Assembly (NCBI GenBank): GCA_020636105.1
Contig: JACJYL010000002.1
Location: forward strand, 1,178,001-1,242,000
Source: Lewinellaceae bacterium
Lineage (GTDB): Bacteria; Bacteroidota; Bacteroidia; Chitinophagales; Saprospiraceae
DNA length: 64,000 nt
Direction of reading: 5' to 3'
The translations under genes were made by a program, and so were the position numbers. The notes under the pieces are model-generated. The model did no database searches. It saw nothing but the letters and a program-made list of their open reading frames with translations, and was not told the DNA's origin. Numbering within the stretch: position 1 is the first letter of the stretch; the number at the start of each line of letters is the position of its first letter. Shown in pieces: positions 45,353 to 53,749 of this stretch.

Positions 45353-47344
45353 TTATGAATTAACTAACTCGTTTATCCTCTTAAAGATTTTCTTAAAAAC
45401 ATCAGGCATGCGATCTTTTAATTCTTGGTCGTCCAATTCTGCGAGAGCCGCGATATGTGTTGACGGTTTTCCTCTTCCAAGGAAAAAATAGTTATACCAA
45501 ATCATAAGTTCTTTTTCATCATCGGTATAACTCTCTCCGCTTCCTCCAGCAGGTTTCAAAGTAGCCTGTATTCCTTTTTCCAATTTTTCCGTAAAAGCAT
45601 CTGGATCAGCTACTTTATCAGGAATTTGTGGGCCTCCTCCCTTAGGTAAGGTCCTTTTGTATTCTGTTTCAAATTCACTGAGGAATAAAAAATCTAAATC
45701 CAGAGGTTGGGAATAATAAACATCATATTGTTCTAGGTGACTTACCCATGAATAAATGGTATCTCGTTCTTCAATATCCCATTTATGCATACCGTCAATT
45801 TCATCATCAGTAAAATTTTCTCCTCCTTGTTTTCCAATTTTTTCTGCTTTCCCGATTTTCCTAAGTTGTTTGACAATGTATTTAATTCTTCCCCATCCTC
45901 CACCATGACGTTCAAAGTCAAGATCCAAAAGGGTTACATGAGGTATCGACAAATCATTGAGTAACTTCCAAATATGATTTACAAACCGATGCCCAAGAGG
46001 AGCAATCGTGATTCCCATTTCATCCGCTGGTTGATTAACAACTCTTGAGAAACGATTGAACACAATTTCTTCGCTATCACCTTCTCCAATAACTACTATA
46101 CTTGCAAAGTAAATTTCAGGGTAATTCCTTACCGCTTCTTTTACATATTTGTAAGCTTCATCTGTTTTTTCAGGAAGTGTAATCTCCTTAACAATTGTAC
46201 AATACTCATTTTTCTCAATTCTTAGATGGCGAACCGACTCAGGATCAATTCTTTGAATTATCGCAGGAGTGTGAGAAGAAAGAATAGTTTGAGCATTCGG
46301 TTGAGAAGCAATTTCCAATAAGTTTTTAATCACTTTTCCTAATAAATGTGGTGAGATATGATTTTCTGGTTCCTCAACAATTAGTAGAGTTAATAAAGGC
46401 TTCTGAATTACCTCACCTGCTTCTGGTTCATAGTCTTGTTCGATTTTGAGTAAAGAACAAACTAATGAAAGATAAAATAATGACCTCAGTCCTTCACCTA
46501 AATCTCCAATCTGATACGGACGACCTGTTTCGGTAGGTAGAAATTCAATTTCAATTTTCTTAAGTAGTTCATTAAAATCACTACTCCCGACAGTTAAAGA
46601 GGAAGACTGATATCTTTCATCCCCATGAAAATTTTTCCAAAAATCTCCAATCGTAGTTTTTACAGAATCAAAATCCGTATGACTGGATAAATGACTGTTA
46701 ACTTGGTCAACCCTATTTTGTAATTCATCCATGAAAGCATCACCCCATTTTACTTTCTGCATTAATCGCCAAAGGATAGTTCCAGAGGCAAACTTCAATT
46801 GCTCTGATGGTTTTCTGATTGCAGGAACATACATTGCCTGGATTAATAGTCGATGTCGAGATGGTACAGGAGTTCTATTCTCTCCTTTAGCTCCTTCTTG
46901 ACCTTCAGGAGCAGTTATATAAACAAGCTTACTTTCAATTTCCCCTTCGGGTGATAGTTCTGATTTTTGCCAAGTAGCTTCCAGTCTTATCCTTAAGTAT
47001 GGAGGAGAGCTCCCATCATTCACCACCATCTGATCAAAAAAATGAGGTATTGCATTATCGTCATGATTCCCATCTTTATCAAGAAAGTCAAAGGCCGTTT
47101 CGATATAAAAAGAGCTTTCTTGAAGACTAGAAGGTGAGGTTCCTTTTGGCAAATGAAAGTCAGACCTTGTTATTTCTTTTTGAGTAAAGCTGGTTCCAAA
47201 GATTTTTAACAAAGCTTGGAATGTTGCCGATTTACCTGTGCTATTCGCACCAACGAATGCTGTTAAATCTTCTTTTACATTTATTATTACTTCATTATCT
47301 CCATAACACTTGAAGTTTTTAATCTTAATTTTCGATAGCTTCAT
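45353..47344 (-). CDS. GajA-like OLD-family ATPase/TOPRIM nuclease (Gabija-like system)
   Basis: 663 aa. The N-terminal ABC-type ATPase has Walker A GANSTGKS (32-39), the signature region GEGLRSLFYLSL, Walker B LLIVEEPENHISPHL and the switch SSHTPAI. The C-terminal TOPRIM domain has the Glu of VVIGEGDSEEI and the LLDLDFERH acidic pair. This combination is GajA, a nicking endonuclease held inactive by ATP and released when nucleotides fall. Its coding neighbour is the helicase gene. The start is at 47344. Confidence 0.85.
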   Translation of the reverse strand: MKLSKIKIKNFKCYGDNEVIINVKEDLTAFVGANSTGKSATFQALLKIFGTSFTQKEITRSDFHLPKGTSPSSLQESSFYIETAFDFLDKDGNHDDNAIPHFFDQMVVNDGSSPPYLRIRLEATWQKSELSPEGEIESKLVYITAPEGQEGAKGENRTPVPSRHRLLIQAMYVPAIRKPSEQLKFASGTILWRLMQKVKWGDAFMDELQNRVDQVNSHLSSHTDFDSVKTTIGDFWKNFHGDERYQSSSLTVGSSDFNELLKKIEIEFLPTETGRPYQIGDLGEGLRSLFYLSLVCSLLKIEQDYEPEAGEVIQKPLLTLLIVEEPENHISPHLLGKVIKNLLEIASQPNAQTILSSHTPAIIQRIDPESVRHLRIEKNEYCTIVKEITLPEKTDEAYKYVKEAVRNYPEIYFASIVVIGEGDSEEIVFNRFSRVVNQPADEMGITIAPLGHRFVNHIWKLLNDLSIPHVTLLDLDFERHGGGWGRIKYIVKQLRKIGKAEKIGKQGGENFTDDEIDGMHKWDIEERDTIYSWVSHLEQYDVYYSQPLDLDFLFLSEFETEYKRTLPKGGGPQIPDKVADPDAFTEKLEKGIQATLKPAGGSGESYTDDEKELMIWYNYFFLGRGKPSTHIAALAELDDQELKDRMPDVFKKIFKRINELVNS

Positions 47345-47408
47345 GGTTTATGATTATTCTTTAATAGAGGTTATCTTACATTATTTGTTACTCATTCTCA
47401 TATGCTAA

Positions 47409-47579
47409 CTACATAATCTTCTTTAAGAGTTCATGATGAGTTTTGATATCTGTTTTGGAAATTCTAAAACGATATTTCCCCCACTTCTTCAAGTAACCCA
47501 TATCGTCAATACCAGATTCGTCAATCAATTGCTGGAGTTCTTCTGACTGTGGAAGACGAATCTCAACTATGAGCTTCAT
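47409..47579 (-). CDS. Small hypothetical protein, 56 aa
   Basis: The frame from ATG at 47579 to the stop at 47409 reads MKLIVEIRLPQSEELQQLID onward. It overlaps the preceding 60-aa frame by 17 bp in another phase, so the two may be a coupled pair or one frameshifted gene. No domain is recognised. It lies just 5' of the GajA-like gene. Confidence 0.4.
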   Translation of the reverse strand: MKLIVEIRLPQSEELQQLIDESGIDDMGYLKKWGKYRFRISKTDIKTHHELLKKIM

Positions 47580-47745
47580 CAGTTTTGCCGAGTCGAATTT
47601 CTACCTCATATCGACGATTGGCGTCTGGGACTTGAAGTAATAGATTAAATTGTTCTTTAAATTCTACTTCTTGTCCTTCTATATGAAATAAGTATTCGGA
47701 TTCTATAACTTTCAAAATTTCCTCCTCCATAGCTTTTTCAATCAT
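47563..47745 (-). CDS. Small hypothetical protein, 60 aa
   Basis: 60 aa, acidic N-terminus (MIEKAMEEEILKVIESEYLF), no recognised domain. Coupled by overlap to the 56-aa frame at 47409. A toxin-antitoxin pair or a frameshifted gene are possible explanations. Confidence 0.4.
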   Translation of the reverse strand: MIEKAMEEEILKVIESEYLFHIEGQEVEFKEQFNLLLQVPDANRRYEVEIRLGKTDEAHS

Positions 47746-47978
47746 TAATTTTTAGCTAGTCTTACCATTATTTATTTTAGCAAACAAAATCTCTTCATTA
47801 CGTTTCAAAAGGTGAATTATACCATTATACTATTACAATTTTTATGTTATTGCAATCCAATTCAAAAAAGTGACACAGGATATAAAAATGGTGAGTGGGT
47901 TTTTTTAGGATATACAATACAAATAATTGCCTAATTTACTTAATTTTTATTAATATTTCAATAGGTGGATGACATCAT

Positions 47979-48479
47979 TCAATAACTCATAGAATTCATT
48001 ACCTCCCCAACACTAACAACTCCACCCTTTCTTCTAGAATTTTTCTCCCTTAGTTTTGTCTTTTTTTCTTTTGTATAGTTAGTTTTGTTATATGCACTAT
48101 TGTGCACAGGTTCAGGTGTAGATTGTGCACAGGTAAGTGTCAAAATATGCACTGGATGAAAGGAATAGAAGATGTAGGATTTTCCTTTCCTGTCACTGGA
48201 ATCATAGAGTTCCTTTCTTTCGAAATCAGAAGCAATAATTAGCTTCTTTTCTACTAAAGATTTGATGGTTTTCGATATTACTCTACGAGATAGGCCTGTT
48301 TTCTTGATGAATTGGCTTTGGGTAATTCTATCTCTGGTTTTTCGTTTACCGGTTTTTGTATTTACCCAGCCATAGGTTTGACGGATGATGATGAGAAGTA
48401 TTTTTAGTTCTGATTCTTTGAGGTTTGGTAGATATTTATCGAATATGATATTTGGCACTTGTGTAGTCCTTTTATACAT
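47979..48479 (-). CDS. Winged-helix protein coupled to the serine recombinase (replication-initiator-like)
   Basis: 166 aa from ATG at 48479, which overlaps the stop of the recombinase gene; the frame extends to 48524. A winged-helix region (LPNLKESELKILLIII, SQFIKKTGLSRRVISKTIKSLVEKKLI) resembles phage and plasmid replication or regulation proteins that start IIFDKYLPNLKESE. The tail is Lys-rich. A divergent copy of its C-terminus lies at 36560-36694. It may act in replication or excision of the element. Confidence 0.65.
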   Translation of the reverse strand: MYKRTTQVPNIIFDKYLPNLKESELKILLIIIRQTYGWVNTKTGKRKTRDRITQSQFIKKTGLSRRVISKTIKSLVEKKLIIASDFERKELYDSSDRKGKSYIFYSFHPVHILTLTCAQSTPEPVHNSAYNKTNYTKEKKTKLREKNSRRKGGVVSVGEVMNSMSY

Positions 48480-50073
48480 AATCATCTTGACCCTCCTTCT
48501 TTGCTTCTTTCTCGAAGAAGGCAATTATAGTTTCTAACAATTCCCGCATGCTTTCTCTTAGTTCTGGGTTATCCACAATCTGAGGGGGTGCATTTATGTC
48601 AGTATTGGCAATTTTGGGTATACAACTTCGAGGCGTGTGGTGATTGAGTACACATGATGAAAAACTATGCCGATTTCCAATCTCTTGATACGGAGATACC
48701 ATTGAAATCATTAGCTTTTTTCCTTGAATCATAAGGTTCGAGGTAATGATTTTGATAACTTCTCTTTTTTCTTCCAATATTCCTATTAAGTAGGTTTTTT
48801 TAAGGCTTTTTACCAGTTCGAGGTAATTTTTAGCTTTCTTAAAAACAGCCTCTTTTTGACCTGAAATACACTGTATTTTGTGGTGTAATCCCTGCTGTTC
48901 TATCAGAAGTTTTTCCTTTTTACGCTCAAATAGTTCCTTGTCAATGGCATTCTCAATATAAGCGTCGGTGAGTCTCTCTAATTTTTGAGATATTTTACTT
49001 TGTTGCATTAATAAAGAATCCTTTATCCCTTTCTGAGTTTCTGACCAATTGTTCTCTGCCTCTTCCAATAACTCAATTAAGATACTGTTTTCAACATCAT
49101 GCAATTGAAGGTTTTCTAAAGACCGAATCAAATACTTTTCAATACGTTCTTCACGTATTGTTTTAGTTGGACAGCCTTTAGTTTGGCAACGGTAATATAT
49201 ATGTCCTTTTTGCTTTTCTCCGATAAGAGATCGCCCACAATCAACACATTTCACTTTTCTGCGGAACAAGAAATCATGTTTTAAGTACCTGGTATTTGTT
49301 TTACCTTTCAGAACGTTTTGAATTTGCGCAAAAAGCCTGGGAGTAATTAAAGGTTCATGCTTTCCAGCAAATGTTTTGCCTTTAACTTTTAATACTCCTG
49401 CATAAAAAGGGTTGTTTAGCATTCTGGACATTGCATTTATGGAAATTAAGTTTCCGTTCATATTCTTTAGTCCAAATTCATCCATAACCTTCACTAGAGA
49501 TTCAAGGTTATATTTTTCACTTGCATATAGTTCAAATGCTTTCTTTACCAATGGCCCTTGAACTGGATCAATTGTTTTTAATTGACCACCACCGTTATTA
49601 ACATATCCGATTGGAGCACTGAAAGGATAGATACCTTGCTTTAAGCGACCATAGAGGCCTTTAATTGCCTCTTCACGAAGATTTCTGATGTAATCCGATG
49701 CAATGACTGCTTGTATATCAGCTGCCAAACGTCCACCCCTTGTATCCAGGTCAAGGCTTTCGTGGGCAAAATGAATTTCGATACCTTCATCAATTAAATC
49801 TCCTAACGCTGCCCAGTCTTTTAGGTTACGAGCACTTCTATCTATTTTATGAATAATGGCTCCTTTGGCTTTCCCAGCTCGCAACAATTTCATCATTTTT
49901 GTAAATAATGTTCTTCCTTGTTTGGCTGCTGTTTCTTTTTCTTCAAACCATTGAATAATATGAAGATCATTCTTTTCTGCATACCGAATTATCGCTTCTT
50001 TTTGCTCTTGAAGCGATACGCCATTACCTTGTTTAACGGTTGAAACCCGTATGTATCCATATACTTTTTTCAT
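48472..50073 (-). CDS. Large serine recombinase
   Basis: 533 aa from the ATG at 50073; the extra upstream 27 codons are not used. The catalytic domain starts KKVYGYIRVST with the nucleophile Ser in RVST and continues with QEQKEAII and IDRSARNLKDW. A recombinase domain and a zinc ribbon (CVDCGRSL...YYRCQTKGCP) follow, then a coiled coil (about 330-470) and a unique C-terminal tail. It can integrate or excise DNA without a tRNA target. It defines a second recombination system inside the element. Confidence 0.9.
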   Translation of the reverse strand: MKKVYGYIRVSTVKQGNGVSLQEQKEAIIRYAEKNDLHIIQWFEEKETAAKQGRTLFTKMMKLLRAGKAKGAIIHKIDRSARNLKDWAALGDLIDEGIEIHFAHESLDLDTRGGRLAADIQAVIASDYIRNLREEAIKGLYGRLKQGIYPFSAPIGYVNNGGGQLKTIDPVQGPLVKKAFELYASEKYNLESLVKVMDEFGLKNMNGNLISINAMSRMLNNPFYAGVLKVKGKTFAGKHEPLITPRLFAQIQNVLKGKTNTRYLKHDFLFRRKVKCVDCGRSLIGEKQKGHIYYRCQTKGCPTKTIREERIEKYLIRSLENLQLHDVENSILIELLEEAENNWSETQKGIKDSLLMQQSKISQKLERLTDAYIENAIDKELFERKKEKLLIEQQGLHHKIQCISGQKEAVFKKAKNYLELVKSLKKTYLIGILEEKREVIKIITSNLMIQGKKLMISMVSPYQEIGNRHSFSSCVLNHHTPRSCIPKIANTDINAPPQIVDNPELRESMRELLETIIAFFEKEAKKEGQDDYV

Positions 50074-50101
50074 GATTATATACTTAATTTTACTAGATTT
50101 T

Positions 50102-50338
50102 TTACAAATCGTCAAAGTCAGAAACGCTCTTTCCTTCCCGTTCCAACCGGTCACATATTCTTTTTATTACCAATAAAAGTTTCCTGAAATTTTCTTCCGC
50201 TTCTAACAATTCTTCCTCTGTTTTACCTTTGCAGACGTCTCTAATGAACAAGCTTATTTTGCTTTCTTTTTGTTTTTGATTCATAAACCCCAGTCTATGC
50301 AAATCCTCGAAACATTTATAGAAGGTATAAGGTGCCAT
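50102..50338 (-). CDS. Small hypothetical protein upstream of the serine recombinase
   Basis: 78 aa, charged and helical (LFIRDVCKGKTEEELLEAEENF), no recognised domain. It precedes the recombinase gene by 28 bp on the same strand, so a directionality or regulatory factor is possible. It is divergent from the coupling-type ATPase gene. Confidence 0.5.
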   Translation of the reverse strand: MAPYTFYKCFEDLHRLGFMNQKQKESKISLFIRDVCKGKTEEELLEAEENFRKLLLVIKRICDRLEREGKSVSDFDDL

Positions 50339-50392
50339 ATTTGCAATAAAGGCCCTCTATGAGTGAAGAATTGTTTCAATACAATTAGGGCT

Positions 50393-51571
50393 ATGTCAAA
50401 AAATTCCAAAGAGGAAATAACCTACTTTGCTCAAACCACCTGGCGAAGCGATCGAAGGCATTTTGGTATTAGACAAAAAGATCGTTTAATGCACACCTAC
50501 ATGATCGGTAAAACCGGAACCGGAAAATCAACTTGTATTGAAACCATGATATTACAAGACATTCAGTCTGGAAGAGGATGCGCTCTTCTGGATCCCCACG
50601 GAGATCTTGTAGAAAAAATTGAAAAAAGTATTCCTCCTGAAAGAAAGAAAGACCTGATATATTTCAACATCCCCGACCGCAAGCTAAATCTTAAATACAA
50701 CCCTTTCAGAAAGGTTTCCTATGAGAAAAGATCATTAGTGGCTTCTGGTATTTTAGAAGTGTTTTCTAAGCTATGGGATAAAGCCTGGGGTGTAAAATTA
50801 GAGCATATCTTACGCCATGCGATTTTAACACTACTTGATCAACCTAGAGCAACCGTTGCGGATATTCCTGAGATCTTACTTAACAAAACTTTCAGAATTG
50901 AAGCTCTTAGATACATAAAAAGTGATTTGGTAAGAAAATTCTGGAAAAGAGAGTTTCCTGAATATCATAAATATGATCTACTGCCGGTGATGAACAAAAT
51001 TGGAGGAATGTTGGTGCATCCTGTGATTAGGAGAGTTTTGATTGAAAACACAGAAGAGGTATCTCTTCGAAAGGCAATGGATGAAAAAAAGATCGTTTTG
51101 GTAAATCTATCTAAGGGACATTTAGGTTCCGATGTAGCTCATATCCTAGGCGCCTTGTTTGTTACTTCCATTGCTTCTGCTGCTTTTAGCCGGGTTGATA
51201 CTCCAGAAGATGATAGAGTTCCTTTTATGGTTTACATGGATGAATTTCACAACTTCACTACTCTTTCCCTGGTCAATATGTTTTCTGAACTACGAAAATT
51301 CAAAGTGGGAATGATCTTGGCTCATCAATACATGCATCAGCTTGATGAGAAGATAAAAAGGGCTGTGCTTGGTAATATAGGAACTGTTATTTCATTCCGA
51401 ATTGGAACAGAAGATGCAAGGCACATGTCAAAGGAAATGTATCCTGAATTTGATGTTGAGGATTTTATAAACCTGGCTAATTACAAGATTTACTTAAAAT
51501 TGATGATTGATGGGACGCCAAGTAGGCCTTTTAGTGGAATAACGGTTCCTCTTTTGCAAAAAAGCCAATAA
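50393..51571 (+). CDS. Second VirD4/TraD-like coupling-type ATPase
   Basis: 392 aa from ATG at 50393. Walker A MIGKTGTGKST, LLDPHGDLVEKI and MVYMDEFHNFTT (Walker B), then LAHQYMHQLDEKIKRAVLGN, which is the T4CP C-terminal motif. No transmembrane helix is seen, unlike the protein at 25536, so it is a soluble or degenerate coupling or DNA pump ATPase. Its substrate is unknown. It is divergent from the small gene at 50102. Confidence 0.75.
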   Translation: MSKNSKEEITYFAQTTWRSDRRHFGIRQKDRLMHTYMIGKTGTGKSTCIETMILQDIQSGRGCALLDPHGDLVEKIEKSIPPERKKDLIYFNIPDRKLNLKYNPFRKVSYEKRSLVASGILEVFSKLWDKAWGVKLEHILRHAILTLLDQPRATVADIPEILLNKTFRIEALRYIKSDLVRKFWKREFPEYHKYDLLPVMNKIGGMLVHPVIRRVLIENTEEVSLRKAMDEKKIVLVNLSKGHLGSDVAHILGALFVTSIASAAFSRVDTPEDDRVPFMVYMDEFHNFTTLSLVNMFSELRKFKVGMILAHQYMHQLDEKIKRAVLGNIGTVISFRIGTEDARHMSKEMYPEFDVEDFINLANYKIYLKLMIDGTPSRPFSGITVPLLQKSQ

Positions 51572-51577
51572 TCAAAA

Positions 51578-51592
51578 TTGCCATATTGGCAA
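51578..51592. promoter_or_regulatory. Palindromic operator TTGCCA-N3-TGGCAA (copy 2)
   Basis: Located in the leader of the RadC gene. It is followed by CTCTTGGTATG and, 40 bp later, by an inverted repeat. It shares more than the palindrome with the leader at 52179. Confidence 0.65.
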
Positions 51593-51630
51593 TTATCACC
51601 CTCTTGGTATGAGTACTGTATTCATATAAA

Positions 51631-51666
51631 CTGATTTTGAAATATTTCTTTGACAATCAAAATCAG
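51631..51666. promoter_or_regulatory. Inverted repeat in the RadC leader
   Basis: CTGATTTTGA (51631-51640) and TCAAAATCAG (51657-51666) are perfect arms that end 6 bp before the RadC start codon, so the hairpin may control access to the ribosome. The ArdC leader has a partly similar stretch (CTGGTTTTAG, then GACAATCAAA). Confidence 0.5.
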
Positions 51667-51672
51667 TAGGCC

Positions 51673-52128
51673 ATGAGAAAAAAATCTTTATACCAGGTAT
51701 CGGAAATTAAGTTGGTATATACAAGCAAGATTAATATTCAGGACAGGCCACAAATCCGGCAGTCACGTGATGCATACGATATCTTTCTCAATAATTGGAG
51801 TGACCAACTTGAATTCATTGAAGAATTTAACATTCTATTACTTAACCGGACAGGTCGTGTAATAGGTATCTATTATGTATCAAAGGGTGGCCACTCAGGA
51901 ACTGTAGTGGATGCAAAAGTTGTATTTTCTGCGGCTCTTAAAAGTCGGGCGGCTTCAATTATTGCTGCACACAATCATCCATCTGGAGGAAGCAAGCCCA
52001 GTGCATCCGATATTGCTTTAACAAAAAAGTTAAAGAAAGCTGGTGAGTATTTGGATATTGCTGTACTGGATCACTTAATCATCACCCCTTTTACATACTA
52101 TTCATTTGCTGATGAGGGCATGATTTGA
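51673..52128 (+). CDS. Accessory RadC/JAB-type (MPN+) protein
   Basis: 151 aa. The JAMM-type motif is HNHPSGGSKPSASD (H100, H102 and the Asp near 113), with an upstream glutamate expected near residue 55. The N-terminal HhH part of chromosomal RadC is absent. RadC-like proteins of this length are common on Bacteroidota elements; the DNA role is not established. It is followed by a strong terminator and is single-gene. Confidence 0.82.
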   Translation: MRKKSLYQVSEIKLVYTSKINIQDRPQIRQSRDAYDIFLNNWSDQLEFIEEFNILLLNRTGRVIGIYYVSKGGHSGTVVDAKVVFSAALKSRAASIIAAHNHPSGGSKPSASDIALTKKLKKAGEYLDIAVLDHLIITPFTYYSFADEGMI

Positions 52129-52133
52129 AAATT

Positions 52134-52166
52134 AAAGTCCGGGAACCAATTCCTGGACTTTTTTTA
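52134..52166 (+). terminator. Terminator of the RadC gene
   Basis: AAAGTCCGGGA pairs with TTCCTGGACTTT (one mismatch) and is followed by a run of T at 52158-52165. Confidence 0.88.
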
Positions 52167-52178
52167 TCCACCCCTCTA

Positions 52179-52193
52179 TTGCCACCCTGGCAA
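52179..52193. promoter_or_regulatory. Palindromic operator TTGCCA-N3-TGGCAA (copy 3)
   Basis: Located in the leader of the ArdC-like gene, followed by TTATTGCTGTCTTGG; the surrounding 80 bp resemble the RadC leader. Confidence 0.65.
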
Positions 52194-52345
52194 TTATTGC
52201 TGTCTTGGTTTGTCTGCCTGATCTTAATATACTGGTTTTAGAATTCTTCCTTGACAATCAAATCAACACAGCTTTGAATTGATATTCCTCTAACGGTCAT
52301 TCTTTTAACCTGTCAGTTCACTCCTGACAAAAAACTTCTAATACC

Positions 52346-53281
52346 ATGAAAAAATCTAACCACACCAATGGAAAGGTTAACCTTTACCAGGTTGTAACAA
52401 ACCAAATTATTGATCTACTTGAAAATCAAAAACTGACGTGGGATAAACCGTGGGTGGCGATAACCTCCGACGGTAAACGAGCACATAATGTAACCTCCCA
52501 AAGAACCTATTCAGGCATAAATCAAATTCTGTTATCAATTAGGCAGATTGAATCTGGATATCCATTCAGCGGATGGTTGACGTTTAATCAGGTAAAAAAA
52601 CTTGGAGGTCGGGTACTTTCCGGTCATAAGTCCTCGGAAATTTTCTTTACTCAATTAGTCTATTACGACAAAAACGGTAAACGATACGATTACGAGCAAA
52701 TACAGGAGATGTCCGAGAAAGAACAATATGATTTAAGGAAGTATTTAATACTTCGGCACTATAATGTTTTTAACCTTGCTCAAACCTCAGGTCTTGAAGA
52801 TTCTTTCTATGAAAGAGAAGATATTCCGGTTCTTCCAAATTCAGAGAAGGATGAAAGTGCAGAGCGTTTGATTAATAACACAGATGCAAGCATTATACAC
52901 TGGCCAAGTAACGAAGCATTTTACAATTCGATCAATGATGTGATTTGCCTGCCCAAACGTGAACAATTTAAAGGCAAGACTGCCTACTACGAAACTGTAT
53001 TACATGAACTTGGCCATTGGACAGGTCACCCACTACGGCTTAATCGTAATTTGAAAAATGTATTCGATTCAGAAGATTATGCAAAAGAAGAATTGGTAGC
53101 TGAGCTTTGTTCATCCTTTCTTTGTGCTGAACTTGGATTTTCGAAAACTATTACCAATAACGCTGCCTATATTCAAAACTGGATTGATGTTTTAAATAAT
53201 GACTATCAATTCATCTTCAAAGCTGTGAAAAGTGCGGAAAAGGCAGCGATGTATATTGATTCATTTCAAGGAGTAACCTAA
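52346..53281 (+). CDS. ardC: ArdC-like antirestriction protein (ssDNA-binding domain plus zincin)
   Basis: 311 aa. The N-terminal ArdC (DUF1738) domain includes GKVNLYQVVTNQIIDLLE, ARTYSG-like RTYSGINQILL and SGWLTFNQVKKLGG. The C-terminal zinc-metalloprotease domain has HELGH (H220-E221...H224) and the downstream ELVAELCSSFLCAELG helix with the third ligand. ArdC protects incoming DNA from restriction during transfer. Single gene with a terminator over its stop. Confidence 0.9.
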   Translation: MKKSNHTNGKVNLYQVVTNQIIDLLENQKLTWDKPWVAITSDGKRAHNVTSQRTYSGINQILLSIRQIESGYPFSGWLTFNQVKKLGGRVLSGHKSSEIFFTQLVYYDKNGKRYDYEQIQEMSEKEQYDLRKYLILRHYNVFNLAQTSGLEDSFYEREDIPVLPNSEKDESAERLINNTDASIIHWPSNEAFYNSINDVICLPKREQFKGKTAYYETVLHELGHWTGHPLRLNRNLKNVFDSEDYAKEELVAELCSSFLCAELGFSKTITNNAAYIQNWIDVLNNDYQFIFKAVKSAEKAAMYIDSFQGVT

Positions 53282-53298
53282 AATGGTTACTCCTTTTT
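53270..53298 (+). terminator. Terminator of the ArdC gene
   Basis: GGAGTAACC (53270-53278) and GGTTACTCC (53285-53293) form a perfect stem that includes the stop codon, followed by five T residues. Confidence 0.9.
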
Positions 53299-53321
53299 AT
53301 TGTAGGCTTCACCCGTTTAAA

Positions 53322-53339
53322 ACCACCTCCTTAGGTGGT
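53322..53339. promoter_or_regulatory. Short palindrome ACCACCT-N4-AGGTGGT
   Basis: Perfect 7-bp arms between the ArdC terminator and the minus-strand gene ending at 53397. Possibly an operator or part of a terminator; no T run follows on either strand. Confidence 0.4.
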
Positions 53340-53396
53340 GGATAGTCGAGGATAAAGATTTTTATTTACTTACACTAATAGTAAATTCTATCCAAT

Positions 53397-53735
53397 CTAT
53401 TTGAGCGTTTCCAAGCCTAAAACTTCAAACTTTTTCTCCTTATGATTATATTGTGCCATAAGATTTGAGACTGCAAACCTAGGAGCTATACTGGGATTAT
53501 GTATTTTTGATGTACCTTGGCGGTATACAATATCTATTGTCCCTAAGATAAAGTCAATTTTGAATGGAGTACCCTGGAAAATTGAATTAGAAAGATGATT
53601 AAAATATCTATCTTCCATAAAAACGGATCTTACTTCGTCAATTTCAAAGTTTTTAAAAGTTCCTAAATTTTCAATATGGTTTTTCACTTCAATTGAAATT
53701 GCCTGTTTAAGGGATTTTATTTCCGATAAGTCCAT
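53397..53735 (-). CDS. Hypothetical 112-aa protein downstream of the multicopper oxidase
   Basis: 112 aa, no recognised domain. It has a mixed alpha/beta appearance (KIDFILGTIDIVYRQG). It follows the multicopper oxidase gene by 14 bp and may be cotranscribed. Confidence 0.5.
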   Translation of the reverse strand: MDLSEIKSLKQAISIEVKNHIENLGTFKNFEIDEVRSVFMEDRYFNHLSNSIFQGTPFKIDFILGTIDIVYRQGTSKIHNPSIAPRFAVSNLMAQYNHKEKKFEVLGLETLK

Positions 53736-53749
53736 AAAGTTGGTTTTAA

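Noticed and set aside
36560..48130. Recent duplication bounding a composite transposon
   Set aside because: The two winged-helix copies differ at about a quarter of positions, too diverged for a recent direct duplication.
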